A stretch of DNA of 64,000 nucleotides from Clostridiales bacterium (GTDB lineage: Bacteria > Bacillota > Clostridia > Oscillospirales > Butyricicoccaceae): positions 1 through 64,000 of the forward strand of contig SFJM01000001.1 of the NCBI GenBank assembly GCA_004555915.1, given 5' to 3'. Shown one piece after another: positions 41,770-50,121 of the stretch. A program made the position numbers and the translations under genes. Under the pieces are notes generated by a model. That model was not told the DNA's origin, made no database searches, and was given only the letters and a program-made list of their open reading frames with translations. Each line of letters begins with the position of its first letter. Positions within the stretch are counted from its first letter, which is position 1.

Positions 41770-41793
41770 ATTTTTCAAGGAGGTGCTATACAA

Positions 41794-42219
41794 ATGGCAC
41801 AGAAAGTAGTAGGATTTATTAAGCTTCAGATTCCGGCAGGCAAGGCAACACCGGCTCCTCCGGTAGGTCCGGCACTTGGCCAGCACGGTGTCAACATCAT
41901 GGCTTTCACCAAGGAATTCAACGAGCGCACCAAGAATGACGCAGGCATGATCATTCCGGTCGTTATTACTGTATACGCAGACCGTTCGTTCTCCTTCATC
42001 ACCAAGACCCCTCCGGCAGCTGTCCTCATCAAGAAGGCATGCAATATCCAGAGCGGTTCCGCTGTACCGAACAGAACCAAGGTTGCAACGATCAGCATTG
42101 ACGACGTACGCAAGATCGCAGAGACCAAGATGCCTGACCTGAATGCCGCTTCCATCGAGGCTGCTATGAGCATGATCGCAGGCACCGCCCGTTCCATGGG
42201 CATCACTGTCGCTGAGTAA
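41794..42219 (+). CDS. rplK: 50S ribosomal protein L11
   Basis: A 141-residue L11 (FIKLQIPAGKATPAPPVGPALGQHGVNIM at the start in family-typical form, PNRTKVATISIDDVRKIAE). AAGGAGGTG precedes the ATG. First of the L11-L1 pair. Confidence 0.97.
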   Translation: MAQKVVGFIKLQIPAGKATPAPPVGPALGQHGVNIMAFTKEFNERTKNDAGMIIPVVITVYADRSFSFITKTPPAAVLIKKACNIQSGSAVPNRTKVATISIDDVRKIAETKMPDLNAASIEAAMSMIAGTARSMGITVAE

Positions 42220-42256
42220 TTCTCAGACGACCTGAGTTATTTCTATTCATTTGCTT

Positions 42257-42308
42257 GACGGCAGCTTGTGCCGTCTGGTGGGAGGAACAGAGGTTCCGAA
42301 TTAACCAC
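42257..42308 (+). promoter_or_regulatory. leader of rplA: hairpin plus second GGTGGGAG motif
   Basis: GACGGCA/TGCCGTC (42257-42275) is followed by GGTGGGAGGAA...TTCC...TTAACCAC (42277-42307), similar to the rplK leader. Confidence 0.5.
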
Positions 42309-42326
42309 TAAAGGAGGATATTTATC

Positions 42327-43025
42327 GTGCGCAAAGGTAAAAAGTATATTGAGAGCGCAAAGCTCGTAGATCGCAGCAAGCTCTATGACACTGACGAAGC
42401 TCTGGACATGGTCCTGAAGACCGCTAAGGCTAAGTTTGATGAAACTGTAGAAATCCACGTAAAGCTGGGCGTTGACTCCCGTCATGCTGACCAGCAGGTT
42501 CGCGGCGCTATCGTTCTGCCGAACGGCACCGGTAAGAATGTTCGCGTACTTGTTTTCGCTAAGGGCGATAAGGCACAGGCAGCTCTCGACGCTGGCGCTG
42601 AGTTCGTAGGCGCTGAAGATATGGTTCAGCGTATCCAGAAGGAAAACTTCTTCGACTACGACGTTGTTATTGCAAGCCCGGACATGATGGGTCTGGTTGG
42701 CCGTCTGGGCCGCGTACTTGGTCCGAAGGGCCTGATGCCGAACCCGAAGGCTGGCACCGTTACCATGGACGTTGCCAAGGCTGTTAAGGACGCTAAGGCT
42801 GGTAAGATCGAATACCGTCTGGACAAGACCAACATCATCCACTGCCCGATCGGCAAGGCTTCCTTCGGTGTTGAAAAGCTGAGCGAAAACTTCAACACCC
42901 TGATGAACGCTATCATCAAGGCTAAGCCGGCTGCAGCGAAGGGCCAGTACATCCGCTCCTGCGTCGTTGCATCGACCATGGGCCCGGGTGTCAAGGTTAA
43001 CGCTGCTAAGATTGGCAATAACTAA
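42327..43025 (+). CDS. rplA: 50S ribosomal protein L1
   Basis: A 232-residue L1 with a GTG start behind AGGAGG (KGKKYIESAKLVDRSKLYD, GRLGRVLGPKGLMPNPKAGTVT). Codon use is strongly biased to GCT and GTT, as expected from high expression. L1 also represses translation of this operon in other bacteria. Confidence 0.97.
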   Translation: MRKGKKYIESAKLVDRSKLYDTDEALDMVLKTAKAKFDETVEIHVKLGVDSRHADQQVRGAIVLPNGTGKNVRVLVFAKGDKAQAALDAGAEFVGAEDMVQRIQKENFFDYDVVIASPDMMGLVGRLGRVLGPKGLMPNPKAGTVTMDVAKAVKDAKAGKIEYRLDKTNIIHCPIGKASFGVEKLSENFNTLMNAIIKAKPAAAKGQYIRSCVVASTMGPGVKVNAAKIGNN

Positions 43026-43043
43026 TTAATTTTAAAAAAGCCC

Positions 43044-43072
43044 TTGACAGGTTTGGAATGGGCTGTTATAAT
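43044..43072 (+). promoter_or_regulatory. perfect consensus promoter of rplJ-rplL
   Basis: TTGACA (43044-43049) and TATAAT (43067-43072), 17-bp spacer. Confidence 0.92.
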
Positions 43073-43085
43073 ATAATAGCTCGTT

Positions 43086-43216
43086 CAAAGACAGCAGGAG
43101 ATGGACAACCATCCTAACCGGCTACCGCCATCCTGCCGAGGCAAGCATTGCGATGAAACACATCGAATGATTATTCATGCCCTTCTGTCTTTGAGCAGAA
43201 GGGCATTTCTTCATGT
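43086..43216 (+). ncRNA. ribosomal protein L10 leader
   Basis: The 5' region of rplJ, starting with AAAGACAGCAGGAG and ending in a hairpin ATGCCCTTCTG/CAGAAGGGCAT (43177-43206) followed by TTCTTC, has the position and form of the Firmicutes L10 leader, where L10(L12)4 binding favours termination. Confidence 0.75.
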
Positions 43217-43247
43217 CCCTATCATTTTTATGGAGGTGAAACAGACT

Positions 43248-43808
43248 ATGCCTAACGCAAAGGTTCTGGAACAGAAGAAGGCACAGGTTGCTTCTCTGGT
43301 TGAAAAGATCAAGAATTCCCCGGCTGGCGTTCTGGTTGACTATAAGGGTATCAACGTTGCTGATGACACAGCTCTCCGTAAGGAGCTGCGTGAGAACGGT
43401 GTTGAGTACTCCGTTGTTAAGAACACCATGCTGAAGTTTGCCGCTAAGGAAGTTGGCTTCGATGGCATGATCGAGCATCTGAATGGCACTACCGCTATTG
43501 CAATTGCTTCTGAAGACGTCGTAGCTCCGGCAAAGATCCTTTCCAAGTTCGCTAAGGATCATGACAACTTCTCCATCAAGACCGGTTTCCTCGAGGGTGC
43601 TGTTGTACCGGCATCCAAGATCGATGAGCTGGCTAAGCTGCCGAGCAAGGAAGTGCTTATCGCACAGACCCTCTACAGCTTCAACTATCCGATTATGCAG
43701 CTGGCTATTGCGCTTAACGCAATCGCAGAAAAGGGTGAGGCAGACCAGGAAGCTCTGGTTTCCACTCTGGTTGGCAAGACCGAGGCTGCAGAAGAAGCTG
43801 CAGAATAA
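43248..43808 (+). CDS. rplJ: 50S ribosomal protein L10
   Basis: A 186-residue L10 (AQVASLVEKIKNSPAGVLVDY, LRENGVEYSVVKNTMLKFA). The frame is open upstream through the leader, but the ATG at 43248 follows TGGAGGTG and gives the normal length. Forms the stalk base with L7/L12. Confidence 0.97.
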   Translation: MPNAKVLEQKKAQVASLVEKIKNSPAGVLVDYKGINVADDTALRKELRENGVEYSVVKNTMLKFAAKEVGFDGMIEHLNGTTAIAIASEDVVAPAKILSKFAKDHDNFSIKTGFLEGAVVPASKIDELAKLPSKEVLIAQTLYSFNYPIMQLAIALNAIAEKGEADQEALVSTLVGKTEAAEEAAE

Positions 43809-43877
43809 GTTCTGCACACAGGGAAGCTGATTCCCACATTTCACACATTTAAATTTGAAAATATGGAGGTTACTACC

Positions 43878-44249
43878 ATGACTGTCAATGAAATTATTGA
43901 TGCTGTCAAGGAACTGAAGGTTCTGGAACTGGCTGAGCTGGTTAAGGCTCTGGAAGAAGAATTCGGCGTATCCGCTACTCCGGTAGCTGTTGCTGGCGGT
44001 GCTGCTGCAGGCGGCGAGGCTGCTGCTGCAGAAGAGAAGACTGAGTTCGACGTTGTCCTGACCAACGCAGGCGACAAGAAGATCGGCGTTATCAAGGTTG
44101 TTCGCGGTATCACCGGCCTGGGCCTGAAGGAAGCTAAGGCTAAGGTTGACGAGCTGCCGTCCACCATCAAGGAAGGCGCTTCTAAGGATGAGGCTGAAGA
44201 CATCAAGAAGCAGCTGGAAGACGCTGGTGCAACTGTAGAGCTGAAGTAA
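43878..44249 (+). CDS. rplL: 50S ribosomal protein L7/L12
   Basis: A 123-residue stalk protein: N-terminal dimerisation helices (LKVLELAELVKALEEEFGV), Ala/Gly hinge, and C-terminal factor-binding domain (KIGVIKVVRGITGLGLKEAK, VDELPSTIKEGASKDEAE). The ATG at 43878 follows ATGGAGG. Confidence 0.97.
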   Translation: MTVNEIIDAVKELKVLELAELVKALEEEFGVSATPVAVAGGAAAGGEAAAAEEKTEFDVVLTNAGDKKIGVIKVVRGITGLGLKEAKAKVDELPSTIKEGASKDEAEDIKKQLEDAGATVELK

Positions 44250-44282
44250 GTTTCTTACATCATTTTTACAACCAAACCAATT

Positions 44283-44318
44283 ACCGCAGGTTTTTTCGGA
44301 AACCTGCGGTTTTTTCCG
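44283..44318 (+). terminator. terminator of the rplJL operon
   Basis: ACCGCAGGTT pairs with AACCTGCGGT, followed by TTTTT. Confidence 0.92.
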
Positions 44319-44440
44319 TACGTTTCTTTTTGAGGAAAAGAAACGTAGGCAAAAGAAAACCTTCCGTTGCGCTCTCGCGCACAGCAAACTTGTCGGACAA
44401 ACGCCCCGTCAGTTTGCCTACAGGACGCAAACTTGTATGC
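44319..44440. repeat. hairpin-containing intergenic repeat-like segment
   Basis: ACGTTTCTTTT and AAAAGAAACGT are perfect 11-bp arms around TGAGG, followed by AGGCAAAAGAAAACC. Then CGCAAACTTGT-like and GTCGGACAAACGC words recur in partial form. It has no coding sign and looks like an intergenic repeat unit; copies elsewhere cannot be checked here. Confidence 0.4.
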
Positions 44441-44472
44441 AAAAAGCCATTGCCCGTGGGCAATGGCTTTTT
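44441..44472. terminator. terminator of the mannitol-dehydrogenase-family gene
   Basis: AAAAAGCCATTGCCC and GGGCAATGGCTTTTT are perfect 15-bp arms with only GT between them; effective on both strands. Confidence 0.88.
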
Positions 44473-44483
44473 CGCTGCTATGC

Positions 44484-46100
44484 TTAAATCAGCAGATCGG
44501 TGTCCTTATCGTTGCAATAGCGGTGCAGGGTCGCGCGTACTGCGCCCGGGCCTGCAATCATCTGGTTGAAGAAATCAATGATGCGTTCGCCGCAGCCAAC
44601 CTCGAAGGTATTCAGGCCGAACAGGGTACGGTCAGACAGGATCGGATACAGCTGCTCATAGGTTGCCTCACCGCCGAGCTTGATGCCGGACAGCTTTCTC
44701 TGAAGGGATTCCAGCAGCGGGTCCGGGCTCAGCTCCAGCGGATCACCGTTGTCATCTACACCGATCAGGTAGCGCAGCCATGCTGCAATGGCAAGCGGGA
44801 TAAAGCGCAGATGGGATACACGGTGCATCGGAACCGGGGAATTATAATAATTGCTCAGAATGACACCATAACGGGTGCTTACCTTGCGGGAGGTATCGGT
44901 CATAATACGAGCGCAGGTATCGTTCAGATAAGGATTCGGGTAACGGACGGTCAGGATTTCATGTACAAATTCATCCGGGTCCAGAACGCCCGGATCTGCG
45001 CCCAGCGGCATGCATTCCTGATGGCTCAGGTTGGTGATAAAGGTGCAGATATCCTCATCCCGTACCGTGCAGTTGATGGTTTCATAGCCCAGCAGCGAGC
45101 CGAAGGCTGCCATTGCGGTATCCATCGGGTTCAGGGTAGAGCATGCCTTCATTTCCATGCTCTTTTCCACGATACGACCGGAGGTGAAGATAATGCCGAG
45201 CTGCTCAAGCGGCGGATGTCCGTTGGGGAATACATCCTCCATCAGCAGGTACTGAGGGGATTCGGTATTGACGAAGCAGGCAACCTTGGAGCCCTTTGCC
45301 GTTTTGACAGGCTTTACCATATCCAGACCGTCAGCACGCAGTACAGCAGCAATCTTCGGGTTCGGGAACGGTGTAATCTTGTCAATCATCGTACGCGGGA
45401 AGGAAATGCGGCCAGTCAGGTAAGCAAATTCCGTACCGTCAATCTTACTCTTCTGGAACCAGCTGTTGATGATTTCCAGCATGGCACGCTGCAGGCGATG
45501 GCCATTGTTAAAGCAGTTGTCCATGGAAACCAGAGAAAGCGGAGTGCCGCATGCATGCATACGCTTCAGGCACAGGCTTGCCAGTTTGCCCATAAAGCTA
45601 TGGCAGTCATCCGGGCCGTTTTCCATATCCTCCTGTACATCCGCATAATAGTTGTTTTCGGAGTCACGCAGGATGTAAGCCTTTTCTGTGATGGTAAACG
45701 AAACCATCTGCAGGGACGGATTGCAGAAAATTTCAGCAACACGGTCGGTATCCACACTCAGCTTGAGGGATTCGGCAACGGAGCCAACCACTTCCTTTTT
45801 GAGTGCTCCGTCAGCATACAGGGTAACACACAGGGAAAGGTTATCAAACGGACGATAAGCCCTGTCAATGATTTCCTCATCATATGCTTCACAGCAGATG
45901 ATACCCTTGTCTGTCAGACCTGCGGTCAGCATACGCTGAACCAGGACTGCCGGGAAGGCACGGAAGATATTGCCTGCACCGAAATGCAGCCAGGTCGGAT
46001 TTTCATGGGTTTTTTCCCGCATGGCTTGGATATCATAATCCGGAAGACGATAGCCCTGCCAGTTTACTTTCTTTTCCAGGTTTTCAAGACTTAATTTCAT
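44484..46100 (-). CDS. mannitol dehydrogenase family oxidoreductase, fructuronate-reductase-like
   Basis: A 538-residue long-chain polyol dehydrogenase. N-terminal Rossmann part (TWLHFGAGNIFRAFPA), SMDNCFNNG, TGRISFPRTMIDKITPFP with the catalytic Lys, and a large helical C-terminal domain. The family reduces fructuronate/tagaturonate or oxidises mannitol; the N-terminal LSLENLEKKVNWQGYRLPDYD is most like UxuB-type enzymes. The ATG at 46100 is followed by MKLSLE and has AAAGGATTGGTG upstream. A uronate role would fit the lost kdgK gene at 12556, but this is inference. Confidence 0.75.
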   Translation of the reverse strand: MKLSLENLEKKVNWQGYRLPDYDIQAMREKTHENPTWLHFGAGNIFRAFPAVLVQRMLTAGLTDKGIICCEAYDEEIIDRAYRPFDNLSLCVTLYADGALKKEVVGSVAESLKLSVDTDRVAEIFCNPSLQMVSFTITEKAYILRDSENNYYADVQEDMENGPDDCHSFMGKLASLCLKRMHACGTPLSLVSMDNCFNNGHRLQRAMLEIINSWFQKSKIDGTEFAYLTGRISFPRTMIDKITPFPNPKIAAVLRADGLDMVKPVKTAKGSKVACFVNTESPQYLLMEDVFPNGHPPLEQLGIIFTSGRIVEKSMEMKACSTLNPMDTAMAAFGSLLGYETINCTVRDEDICTFITNLSHQECMPLGADPGVLDPDEFVHEILTVRYPNPYLNDTCARIMTDTSRKVSTRYGVILSNYYNSPVPMHRVSHLRFIPLAIAAWLRYLIGVDDNGDPLELSPDPLLESLQRKLSGIKLGGEATYEQLYPILSDRTLFGLNTFEVGCGERIIDFFNQMIAGPGAVRATLHRYCNDKDTDLLI

Positions 46101-46134
46101 TCTATATTTCACCAATCCTTTGTACTCAGTCAAA

Positions 46135-46150
46135 GTAATATTAACATTAC
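46135..46150. promoter_or_regulatory. near-perfect palindrome upstream of the mannitol-dehydrogenase-family gene
   Basis: GTAATATTAACATTAC has matching outer arms GTAAT/ATTAC and lies between the extended -10 TGGTATACT (minus strand, near 46160) and the start, in operator position. Confidence 0.45.
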
Positions 46151-46286
46151 CTATAGTATACCAAAAGAAAGCAAGCATTTCCAGTCAATTCGCACAAAAA
46201 GTGATGGCTGTAGCAGGAATTTTACCTGGGCGATTTGGAAGCAACGGTATGACAGGATTCGACATACCAGAGCAGTTGCCGTTTAC

Positions 46287-46315
46287 TTGACAAACCATGT
46301 ATGGGTTGATACAAT
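46287..46315 (+). promoter_or_regulatory. promoter of the SLC13-like permease gene
   Basis: TTGACA (46287-46292) and TACAAT (46310-46315), 17-bp spacer. Confidence 0.85.
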
Positions 46316-46321
46316 ACGGAT

Positions 46322-46474
46322 GGACGATTTGTTTATCATTCGTAACAAAGAGAGAGGATTATGCCCTGATTGTGACATTTTAGTAGGAAAAAAGTTATTT
46401 TTTAGCACGATATTGATTGTTTTTTACTCGAATGAAAAATCAGGGGACAATTCTCCGGAAAGGAGAGGGCGGCT
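46322..46474 (+). other. structured 5' leader of the permease gene
   Basis: CCCTGATT (46364-46371) can pair with AATCAGGG (46438-46445), and CTCC/GGAG near 46452-46466 sits over the ribosome binding site. No known riboswitch motif was recognised. The rest of the stretch back to 46101 shows nothing else. Confidence 0.4.
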
Positions 46475-47842
46475 ATGGCAGCGCAAATTGTTGCAGCTCT
46501 GATTTTTATCGTGATGTTTGGCCTGATTATCTGGGAGCAGATTGAACGGCACATTGTCGCACTGGTAAGCGGCTGTCTGATGTTTATTCTGGTATTTGGT
46601 GTCTGCATGCACAGTACGGAGGCTATGTGGCAGACTCTGAACATCGAAGGTATTTTTACGGTGCAGTTCTGGTATGATCCGTATGCATTGGGAGAGGAAT
46701 CCACCGGTATCAACTGGTCTACGATTTTTTTCATTATTGGCATGATGGTCATGGTGCATGGCATGGCAATCACAGGATTTTTTCGATGGCTGTGCATTAC
46801 GATTGCAAAGGCAGTCCGATATCAGATTATACCGATTTTTATCTGTTTTATGATCCTGTCAGCGGGCCTGGCTATGTTTATTGACAGCATTACGGTTATT
46901 CTGTTTCTGGCAGCGGTGACAGTAGAGCTGGCACGATTGTTGAAATTCGATCCGGTACCGGTCATTCTGGCAGAAGTGTTCTGTGCCAATCTGGGCGGTT
47001 CCGCGACGATGTGCGGAGATCCGCCGAATATCATCATTGGTACTTCGCTGGGATATTCTTTTTCGGATTTTATTCTCAACACAGGCATGATCGCCGGGAT
47101 TTCCCTGATTTTTGTCATATTGTATTTTTATCTGGTATTCGGCAGGGAACTGCGTGCAGCACAGCAGGCACGGGCCGGACAAATGCAGTACCATTGCCCG
47201 GAGCCATCAGAAGCGATTGCAGACCGGGGGGGCTTTATCCGCAGCTGGATCATTTTTCTGGCAGTGGTAGTATTGCTCATCACCCATGCACAGACCGGAT
47301 TTACCGTTGCGCTGATCGGTGCGGCAACAACCGTTGTTACTCTGCTCAGTGCCGGAAGAAAGAACGTAAAGGAAATTATAAAAAGTGTGAATTATAAGAC
47401 CATTCTGTTCTTTATCGGCCTGTTTATGGCAGTTGGCGGATTGGAACAGACCGGAATTCTGGAAAACATTGCAGGCTTTATCCAGTCGATCAGTGGTGGA
47501 AGACCCATGATTATGGTTGCCATTATCATCTGGATTTCCGCATTGACCAGTGCGCTGGTGGATAATATCCCGTTTGCAGCTACGATGATTCCGGTTATCA
47601 AAACGCTGGCACTGACATCCAGTGCGGAGCTGTCTGTTCTGGCATGGGCACTTGCCATTGGCACGGATATCGGTGGCAGTGCGACGCCGGTGGGCGCATC
47701 GGCCAATGTGGTCGGTATTTCTGTGGTAGAACGGCATGGCTATCGGGTCGGGTGGTCGAGATATTGCAAGAGCATGCTGCCGGTAACCATTATCGTTCTG
47801 CTGATTTCCACCGTGTTTATGTGGCTGCGCTATGGGCTGTAA
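46475..47842 (+). CDS. SLC13/ArsB-NhaD superfamily permease
   Basis: A 455-residue ion transporter with about 11 membrane helices. SATMCGDPPNIIIGTSLG and the later GTDIGGSATPVGASANVVG are the paired hairpin motifs of the ion-transporter superfamily that includes SLC13, ArsB and NhaD. The substrate cannot be set from sequence: candidates are Na+, arsenite or carboxylates. GGAAAGGAGAGGG precedes the ATG. Monocistronic. Confidence 0.82.
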   Translation: MAAQIVAALIFIVMFGLIIWEQIERHIVALVSGCLMFILVFGVCMHSTEAMWQTLNIEGIFTVQFWYDPYALGEESTGINWSTIFFIIGMMVMVHGMAITGFFRWLCITIAKAVRYQIIPIFICFMILSAGLAMFIDSITVILFLAAVTVELARLLKFDPVPVILAEVFCANLGGSATMCGDPPNIIIGTSLGYSFSDFILNTGMIAGISLIFVILYFYLVFGRELRAAQQARAGQMQYHCPEPSEAIADRGGFIRSWIIFLAVVVLLITHAQTGFTVALIGAATTVVTLLSAGRKNVKEIIKSVNYKTILFFIGLFMAVGGLEQTGILENIAGFIQSISGGRPMIMVAIIIWISALTSALVDNIPFAATMIPVIKTLALTSSAELSVLAWALAIGTDIGGSATPVGASANVVGISVVERHGYRVGWSRYCKSMLPVTIIVLLISTVFMWLRYGL

Positions 47843-47885
47843 GTGAAATAACAGGATATACCATTTGATTGATGCATGAATGCAG

Positions 47886-47918
47886 GGAAGCAGCCGGTAA
47901 GGCTGCTTCTTTTTTCAT
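47886..47918 (+). terminator. terminator after the permease gene
   Basis: GAAGCAGCC pairs with GGCTGCTTC, followed by TTTTTTC. Confidence 0.88.
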
Positions 47919-48010
47919 TCCCTTGTTACTTCCCATTTTCGTTACAAAGCTTGATGCATACAGCTGCGATCGGATTTCTGCGAAGATAGATTTACAAATA
48001 AAAAAGGATA

Positions 48011-48055
48011 TAAAAAAAGCCCGTAAGCGAAGATAAACAACACTTACAGGCTTGA
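48011..48055 (-). terminator. terminator of tRNA-Gly
   Basis: On the minus strand AAGCCTGTAAG pairs with CTTACGGGCTT, followed by TTTTT. Confidence 0.82.
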
Positions 48056-48061
48056 AAAATA

Positions 48062-48135
48062 TGGAGCAGGTAACGGGAGTCGAACCCGCTTATGCAGCTT
48101 GGGAAGCTGCCGTTCTACCGGTGAACTATACCTGC
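48062..48135 (-). tRNA. tRNA-Gly(CCC)
   Basis: 74 nt with acceptor GCAGGTA/TACCTGC, anticodon arm GCAGC/GCTGC with loop TTCCCAA (anticodon CCC), T-arm CGGGTTCGACTCCCG and encoded CCA. It reads GGG. Confidence 0.93.
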
Positions 48136-48300
48136 ATGCGTTTATTCTATCACTTTGTGCGGAAAAAATCAATATGCAATTCGGTAATTACAGGATACCA
48201 CGGAGAAGCTGCGGATGCTGTCGCAAAAGCGGTGTTCGTACTTTTTTATTGTGCAGGATAACAGAAAACGGGTTTTATCGGGAAATGATGTGCACATCTG

Positions 48301-48329
48301 TTGATTTTCGTCACGATGTATAGTATAAT
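48301..48329 (+). promoter_or_regulatory. promoter of the TetR gene
   Basis: TTGATT (48301-48306) and TATAAT (48324-48329), 17-bp spacer. Confidence 0.8.
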
Positions 48330-48373
48330 ACAGCAAGAAATGAAAAGAATAAGATGTACAGGAGGGATTGGCA

Positions 48374-48943
48374 ATGGCAGCACAAAAAGAAGACAGAAGA
48401 ATCCGCAGAACCAAGCGCCTGCTGCGTCAGGCCCTTGCAGAGCTGATGAACGAAAAGGATTTTAAGGACATCACTGTAAAGGAAATTACCGATCGGGCAG
48501 ATCTGAACCGGGGTACATTCTATTTTCATTATACTGATACATATGACCTGCGTGAAAAGATTGAGGATGAGCTGGTACAGGATTTTGCCCAAGTGCTTTC
48601 CAGCTATCAGCCCACAAAGGAAAATTATTCCGCAAGGCCAATGCTGGAACAGGCGGTCAGCTTCGTGGAGGAGCAGAAATTTCTGGTTCGAACCCTGTTC
48701 CAGAGCAGCTCGGACAGCGGCTTACAGGCGAAATTTACAAAGGTCATTGAGGAAATGGTGACAAAGACCAGCATGCAGATGAAGAGCACGGAGGCTGTGC
48801 AGAGCAGGCCCTACCACTGCCGCTATATGTCCTGTGGCATTATCGGATGTATGAACCTGTGGCTGCAGGGCGTGGATGGCATGACCGGAGAAGGTCTGAT
48901 CGATGAACTGGATGAAATGATAAATTGCTTCCTGGAAGCATAA
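48374..48943 (+). CDS. TetR/AcrR family transcriptional regulator
   Basis: A 189-residue regulator. The N-terminal helix-turn-helix is classical (RRTKRLLRQALAELMNEKDFKDITVKEI-type, then RADLNRGTFYFHYTDTYDL), and the C-terminal ligand domain resembles the DhaS-like TetR_C group. ATG at 48374 behind GGAGGGATT. Stands alone; the ligand and targets are not evident. Confidence 0.9.
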   Translation: MAAQKEDRRIRRTKRLLRQALAELMNEKDFKDITVKEITDRADLNRGTFYFHYTDTYDLREKIEDELVQDFAQVLSSYQPTKENYSARPMLEQAVSFVEEQKFLVRTLFQSSSDSGLQAKFTKVIEEMVTKTSMQMKSTEAVQSRPYHCRYMSCGIIGCMNLWLQGVDGMTGEGLIDELDEMINCFLEA

Positions 48944-48947
48944 GGAA

Positions 48948-48980
48948 CAGCCGGCGGCAGGTTGCCGCCGGCTGCTTTGC
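48948..48980. terminator. bidirectional terminator after the TetR gene
   Basis: CAGCCGGCGGCA and TGCCGCCGGCTG are perfect 12-bp arms around GGT; CTTTGCC follows. Confidence 0.75.
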
Positions 48981-48990
48981 CATCAGTCCA

Positions 48991-49185
48991 TCAGTCCACC
49001 ATTCGATCCACTGTGTCCGCCGCATCCTGTGCCATCTGGCCCACCATGCCGGCGGTACGATGTGCCGTGCGGGATACGGTTTGTCCGGCACTGGTTCCGG
49101 CAAGCTTATAATTGATTGCCATAGCAGCAGCTGCTGCACCGGCAAGTCCGGTCAGGATACCGGCTGTGAACATACCTGTGTGCAT
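48991..49185 (-). CDS. small hypothetical membrane protein
   Basis: A 64-residue protein. One Gly/Ala-rich membrane segment (about 6-25, FTAGILTGLAGAAAAAMAI) is followed by an amphipathic helix with a repeated heptad-like pattern (SRTAHRTAGMVGQMAQDAAD). It resembles short YtxH-like stress proteins in layout but no motif confirms it. AAGGTGGA lies about 10 bases before the ATG. Confidence 0.55.
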   Translation of the reverse strand: MHTGMFTAGILTGLAGAAAAAMAINYKLAGTSAGQTVSRTAHRTAGMVGQMAQDAADTVDRMVD

Positions 49186-49361
49186 ATCTGATCATTCCAC
49201 CTTTCCGCTTGTGCAGGGATAGTGTATGCAGCAGGGCTGATTTTATGCGGGAATTGCCGAAAAACTGGATTTTTTGTATGGTTTTTCGCACATAAACAAA
49301 AAAATGGGAGAAAAAAGTCATATCCTGTGCATTCTGACGGAAAGTTTGCGGGGGAAACCGG

Positions 49362-49390
49362 TTTACAAAATGGCAGGCCCGTTATATAAT
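49362..49390 (+). promoter_or_regulatory. promoter of the pyr operon
   Basis: TTTACA (49362-49367) and TATAAT (49385-49390), 17-bp spacer. Confidence 0.85.
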
Positions 49391-49406
49391 AAAGAACAGA
49401 AAAAAG

Positions 49407-49529
49407 CACCTTTAACGCTGTTCCCGTGAGTTCAGCAAGGCGTTCGGATAGAGTAACTGCAGGATAGGGAGGGACTATCTCTGTAGCGTTACGGCTTCCC
49501 GTCTGAGGTGCGGGCAGGCCGTTTTTTTA
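49407..49529 (+). ncRNA. PyrR-dependent attenuator of the pyr operon
   Basis: The PyrR-binding loop is seen as CACCTTTAACGCTG with CCCGTGAG...CAGCAAGG (49407-49442), the form of Bacillus pyr leaders. It is followed by an intervening antiterminator region and a terminator, ACGGC-CCCG pairing with CGGG-GGCCGT, with seven T (49491-49529). UMP-bound PyrR would favour termination. pyrR itself is the first gene. Confidence 0.82.
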
Positions 49530-49555
49530 TGTTCGGACAGACGGGAGGATTGTGG

Positions 49556-50101
49556 ATGGAGCAGGTCAAAAAAGCGGAAATTATGGATGAAGGAGCCATG
49601 CGGCGTGCAATCAACCGGATTTCCTATGAAATCATTGAATGCAACCATGGCGCGTCCAATCTGGTTCTGGCCGGTGTGCGCACACGCGGCGTATTTCTGG
49701 CAGAACGGATGGCAGTGAAGATTACCGAAGTGGAAGGCACCTGTCCGCAGGTCATTTCACTGGATATCACCGGCTTCCGGGATGACAAGCCGGTAGGAAA
49801 GGATATGGTTGCCCTTCCGGAAATCGAGAATATTTCCAATAAAACCGTGATTATTGTAGATGATGTATTGTATACCGGACGAACCGTCCGTGCAGCGATG
49901 GAAGCGGTACTGCATATGGGACGGGCGCAGCGGATTCAACTGGCGGCACTGATTGACCGTGGACATCGGGAACTGCCAATCCGGCCGGATTTTGTCGGAA
50001 AAAATCTGCCTACCTCCCGTGCGGAGACCGTTCGTGTCAATATGAAGGAATTTGATGGGAAAGACAGCGTTGTGATTCTGACCGGCGCTGCGGAAGAATG
50101 A
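49556..50101 (+). CDS. pyrR: bifunctional pyr operon attenuator / uracil phosphoribosyltransferase
   Basis: A 181-residue PRT-fold protein: EIIECNHGASNLVLAGVRTRG, the PRPP-binding motif VIIVDDVLYTGRTVRAAME and LPIRPDFVGKNLPTS. Binds the leader RNA and has UPRT activity. The ATG at 49556 has GGGAGGATTG before it; the longer frame overlaps the terminator. Confidence 0.95.
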   Translation: MEQVKKAEIMDEGAMRRAINRISYEIIECNHGASNLVLAGVRTRGVFLAERMAVKITEVEGTCPQVISLDITGFRDDKPVGKDMVALPEIENISNKTVIIVDDVLYTGRTVRAAMEAVLHMGRAQRIQLAALIDRGHRELPIRPDFVGKNLPTSRAETVRVNMKEFDGKDSVVILTGAAEE

Positions 50102-50121
50102 AAAAACAGGAGGAAACTACT

